Of a stretch of DNA of 64,000 bases, positions 61,949 through 64,000 are shown one piece after another; position 1 is the stretch's first letter, and the number at the start of each line of letters is the position of its first letter. The translations under genes and the position numbers were made by a program. A model generated the notes under the pieces. That model did no database searches and was not told the origin of the DNA. It saw only the letters and a list, made by a program, of their open reading frames with translations. Origin of the DNA: Modestobacter italicus (GTDB lineage: Bacteria; Actinomycetota; Actinomycetes; Mycobacteriales; Geodermatophilaceae); NCBI RefSeq assembly GCF_019799965.1, contig NZ_JABGCJ010000009.1:55157-119156 (forward strand). Direction: 5' to 3'.

Positions 61949-63838
61949 ATGCCCACCCGCAACGACCTGCGCAACGTGGCGATCATCGCCCACGTCGACC
62001 ACGGCAAGACGACCCTGGTCGACGCCCTGCTCCGGCAGGCCGGTGCCCTGGGCCGCGCCAAGGGCGAGGGAACCGACAACGACTCCACGCAGGACCGGGT
62101 CATGGACTCGATGGACCTGGAGCGCGAGCGCGGGATCACCATCCTCGCGAAGAACACCGCGATCCACCTGCACGACGACGACGGCAACCCCGTCGTGGTC
62201 AACATCGTCGACACCCCCGGCCACGCCGACTTCGGTGGCGAGGTGGAGCGCGCGCTGTCGATGGTGGACGGCGTCGTCCTGCTCGTCGACGCCTCCGAGG
62301 GCCCGCTGCCGCAGACCCGCTTCGTGCTGCGCAAGGCGCTGGCCAAGGGGATGCCGGTCATCCTCGCGGTCAACAAGACCGACCGCGGTGACGCCCGCAT
62401 CGAGGAGGTCGTCGACGAGACCTACGAGCTGTTCATGGAGCTGCTCGAGGACGCCGGCCTGCCCGCGGAGACCCTCGAGTTCCCGATCGTCTACTGCAAC
62501 GGCCGCACCGGCCAGGCGTCGCTGAACAAGCCCGAGAACGGCACCGTCCCCGACAGCCCGGACCTCGGCCCGCTGGTCAAGACCCTGCTGGACACCGTCC
62601 CGGCGCCGGAGTACGACGCCGAGGAGCCGCTGCGCGCGCAGGTCACCAACCTCGACGCCTCGCCGTTCCTGGGCCGGCTCGCGCTGCTGCGCATCCACTC
62701 CGGTGAGATGAAGCGCGGTCAGCAGGTGGCCTGGTGCAAGGCGGACGGCACCATCACCCGGACGAAGATCACCGAGCTGCTGGTCACCGAGGGGCTCACC
62801 CGCACCCCGGCCGAGAGCGCCGGCCCCGGCGACCTGATCGCCATCGCCGGCATCGAGGACATCATGATCGGCGACACCCTCGCCGACCCGAACGACCCGC
62901 GCCCGCTGCCGGCGATCACCGTCGACGAGCCCTCGATCTCGATCACCATCGGCATCAACACCTCGCCGATCTCGGGCAAGAGCGGCAAGAAGCTCACCGC
63001 CCGGCTGATCAAGAACCGCCTCGACCAGGAGCTGGTCGGCAACGTCTCGGTGCGGATGCTGCCCACCGAGCGCCCGGACACCTGGGAGATGCAGGGCCGC
63101 GGCGAGCTGGCCCTGGCCATCCTGGTCGAGCAGCTGCGCCGCGAGGAGTTCGAGCTCACCGTCGGCCGCCCGCAGGTGGTCACCAAGGAGATCGACGGCA
63201 AGCTGCACGAGCCGGTCGAGCGGGTCACCATCGACACCCCCGGCGAGTACGTCGGGACGCTCACCCAGGCGCTGGCCACCCGCCGCGGGCGGCTGGAGAA
63301 CCTGGTGCACCACGACACCGGCTGGGCGCGGATGGAGTACATCGTCCCGTCCCGCGGCCTGATCGGGTTCCGCACCGAGTTCCTCACCGAGACCCGCGGC
63401 ACCGGCGTGCTGAACCACAACCTCGAGGGCTACGAGCCGTGGCTGGGCGACATGCGCGCCCGCCCGACCGGCTCGCTGGTCGCCGACCGCAGCGGTGTGG
63501 CGACGACGTACTCGATGTTCTCCCTGCAGGAGCGCGGCCAGATGATGGTCGAGCCGGGCACCGAGGTCTACGAGGGCATGATCGTCGGTGAGAACTCCCG
63601 TCCGGACGACATGGACGTGAACATCACCAAGGAGAAGAAGCTCACCAACATGCGCAAGTCCACCTCCGAGGAGCTGGAGCGGCTCATCCCGCCGCGGATC
63701 CTCAACCTGGAGCAGGCGCTGGAGTTCTGTGCCGAGGACGAGTGCGTCGAGGTCACCCCGGGCGCCGTGCGGGTGCGCAAGGTGGAGCTGGACCAGACGA
63801 TCCGCGGGCGGGCCAAGAACCGGAAGCCCAAGCCCTGA
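61949..63838 (+). CDS. typA: Ribosome-associated GTPase TypA/BipA
   Basis: 629 aa translational GTPase, family length. G1 AHVDHGKTTLVDALL, G2 region ERERGITILAKNTA, G3 DTPGHADFGGEVERALS, G4 NKTDR, then EF-G-like domains II, III and V and the BipA-specific C-terminal domain (ATTYSMFSLQERGQMMVEPGTEVYEGMIVGE, in part). TypA helps ribosome assembly and stress adaptation. ATG 61949 follows gaggtg at ~10 bp; GTG 61937 is in frame but less likely. Last gene in the window. Confidence 0.96.
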   Translation: MPTRNDLRNVAIIAHVDHGKTTLVDALLRQAGALGRAKGEGTDNDSTQDRVMDSMDLERERGITILAKNTAIHLHDDDGNPVVVNIVDTPGHADFGGEVERALSMVDGVVLLVDASEGPLPQTRFVLRKALAKGMPVILAVNKTDRGDARIEEVVDETYELFMELLEDAGLPAETLEFPIVYCNGRTGQASLNKPENGTVPDSPDLGPLVKTLLDTVPAPEYDAEEPLRAQVTNLDASPFLGRLALLRIHSGEMKRGQQVAWCKADGTITRTKITELLVTEGLTRTPAESAGPGDLIAIAGIEDIMIGDTLADPNDPRPLPAITVDEPSISITIGINTSPISGKSGKKLTARLIKNRLDQELVGNVSVRMLPTERPDTWEMQGRGELALAILVEQLRREEFELTVGRPQVVTKEIDGKLHEPVERVTIDTPGEYVGTLTQALATRRGRLENLVHHDTGWARMEYIVPSRGLIGFRTEFLTETRGTGVLNHNLEGYEPWLGDMRARPTGSLVADRSGVATTYSMFSLQERGQMMVEPGTEVYEGMIVGENSRPDDMDVNITKEKKLTNMRKSTSEELERLIPPRILNLEQALEFCAEDECVEVTPGAVRVRKVELDQTIRGRAKNRKPKP

Positions 63839-64000
63839 TCCAGGGTCCCTCGCCTGCGAGGGGCCGGACCTGCTGACCGACGCCGTCGTCCCCCCCCCCC
63901 CCCCCCCCCCCCCCCGGGGGGGGGGGGGGCGGTCGCCTGCGGGGCGCCCCGCACCGGGGAGGGGGGGGGAAGGGGGGGGGGGGTGGTCGGGGGGGTGGCC
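63839..64000. other. Low-quality contig end
   Basis: After the typA stop there is ~50 bp of normal sequence (possible hairpin ccctcgcctgcgagggg, 63847-63863), then 26 consecutive C (63890-63915) followed by 14 G (63916-63929) and further long G runs. Such homopolymers are typical of unreliable assembly ends; nothing here should be read as coding. Confidence 0.8.

Noticed and set aside
1-64000. Prophage, integrated element, IS or toxin-antitoxin island
   Set aside because: No transposase, integrase, phage structural gene or tRNA-attachment duplication was found. The only insertion-like sites are the hairpin-bracketed single genes, reported as findings.

Overview
The window is a very GC-rich (low-to-mid 70s percent, judged by eye) gene-dense stretch of actinobacterial chromosome. 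GTG starts, ATGA/GTGA stop-start overlaps, TANNNT -10 boxes placed 6-8 nt before a start codon (leaderless mRNAs), a prfB-ftsE-ftsX-smpB-ssrA neighbourhood, a tmRNA tag ending in DSNQRDFALAA and a MetS-type transporter subunit all fit an actinobacterium. The general look suggests Geodermatophilaceae (Blastococcus, Modestobacter, Geodermatophilus), but that is an impression, not a search result. No IS element, prophage, CRISPR array, rRNA or ordinary tRNA was found. The right edge (63890-64000) is homopolymer-rich and looks like a low-quality contig end.

Layout. 1-6.7 kb: an envelope glycosylation pair (GT39-type and GT2-GtrA fusion, minus strand), a quinone-reductase-like MDR enzyme, a small protein with Ser at every third residue, an AlkD-like repair protein, a thiamine-diphosphate enzyme, a coiled-coil membrane protein and a lipoprotein. 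6.8-11 kb: a Tad/Flp-type pilus or secretion operon (tadA, tadB, tadC, a pilin-like peptide, two TadE-like proteins). 11-17 kb: an ABC-F protein with a possible leader peptide, and a MacB-like ABC exporter operon. 17-20 kb: small proteins and a PAS-GGDEF-EAL c-di-GMP enzyme. 20-25 kb: the housekeeping block prfB, ftsE, ftsX, a DUF559-type nuclease-like gene, smpB. 25-34 kb: oxidoreductase, amidohydrolase, tandem GNAT, TetR/MFS drug efflux, a secreted protein, an SCO6745-like protein, an AhpD-like protein, corA, then ssrA (tmRNA). 34-40 kb: a SNF-type symporter with its small subunit, a DUF2231-Rieske fusion with a hemerythrin, and a two-component system. 40-50 kb: serine hydrolase, alpha/beta hydrolase, aldo/keto reductase, a Cu/Zn-SOD-like lipoprotein without its metal ligands, a GH63-like glycosidase, an APC permease, an EAL-CBS protein with two tandem DUF1059 proteins, and a K+ channel with RCK domains. 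50-58.6 kb: a MarR/MMPL efflux pair, acyl-CoA ligase, patatin, crotonase, GDPD, and a MarR/YceI pair. 58.7-63.8 kb: MauE/DoxX, DsbA-like, DUF4232 and membrane proteins, then typA.

The least explained signals are the Ser-period-3 protein (2797-3099); a TCAA-N4-TCAAC direct repeat found twice in the marR-yceI intergenic region and once before an unlinked lipoprotein gene about 52 kb away; single genes bracketed by two copies of the same hairpin (23.1-24.1 kb and 56.0-57.4 kb); a 9-codon leader ORF with a hairpin over its stop codon upstream of the ABC-F gene; and a 24-bp palindromic element present at two intergenic sites.
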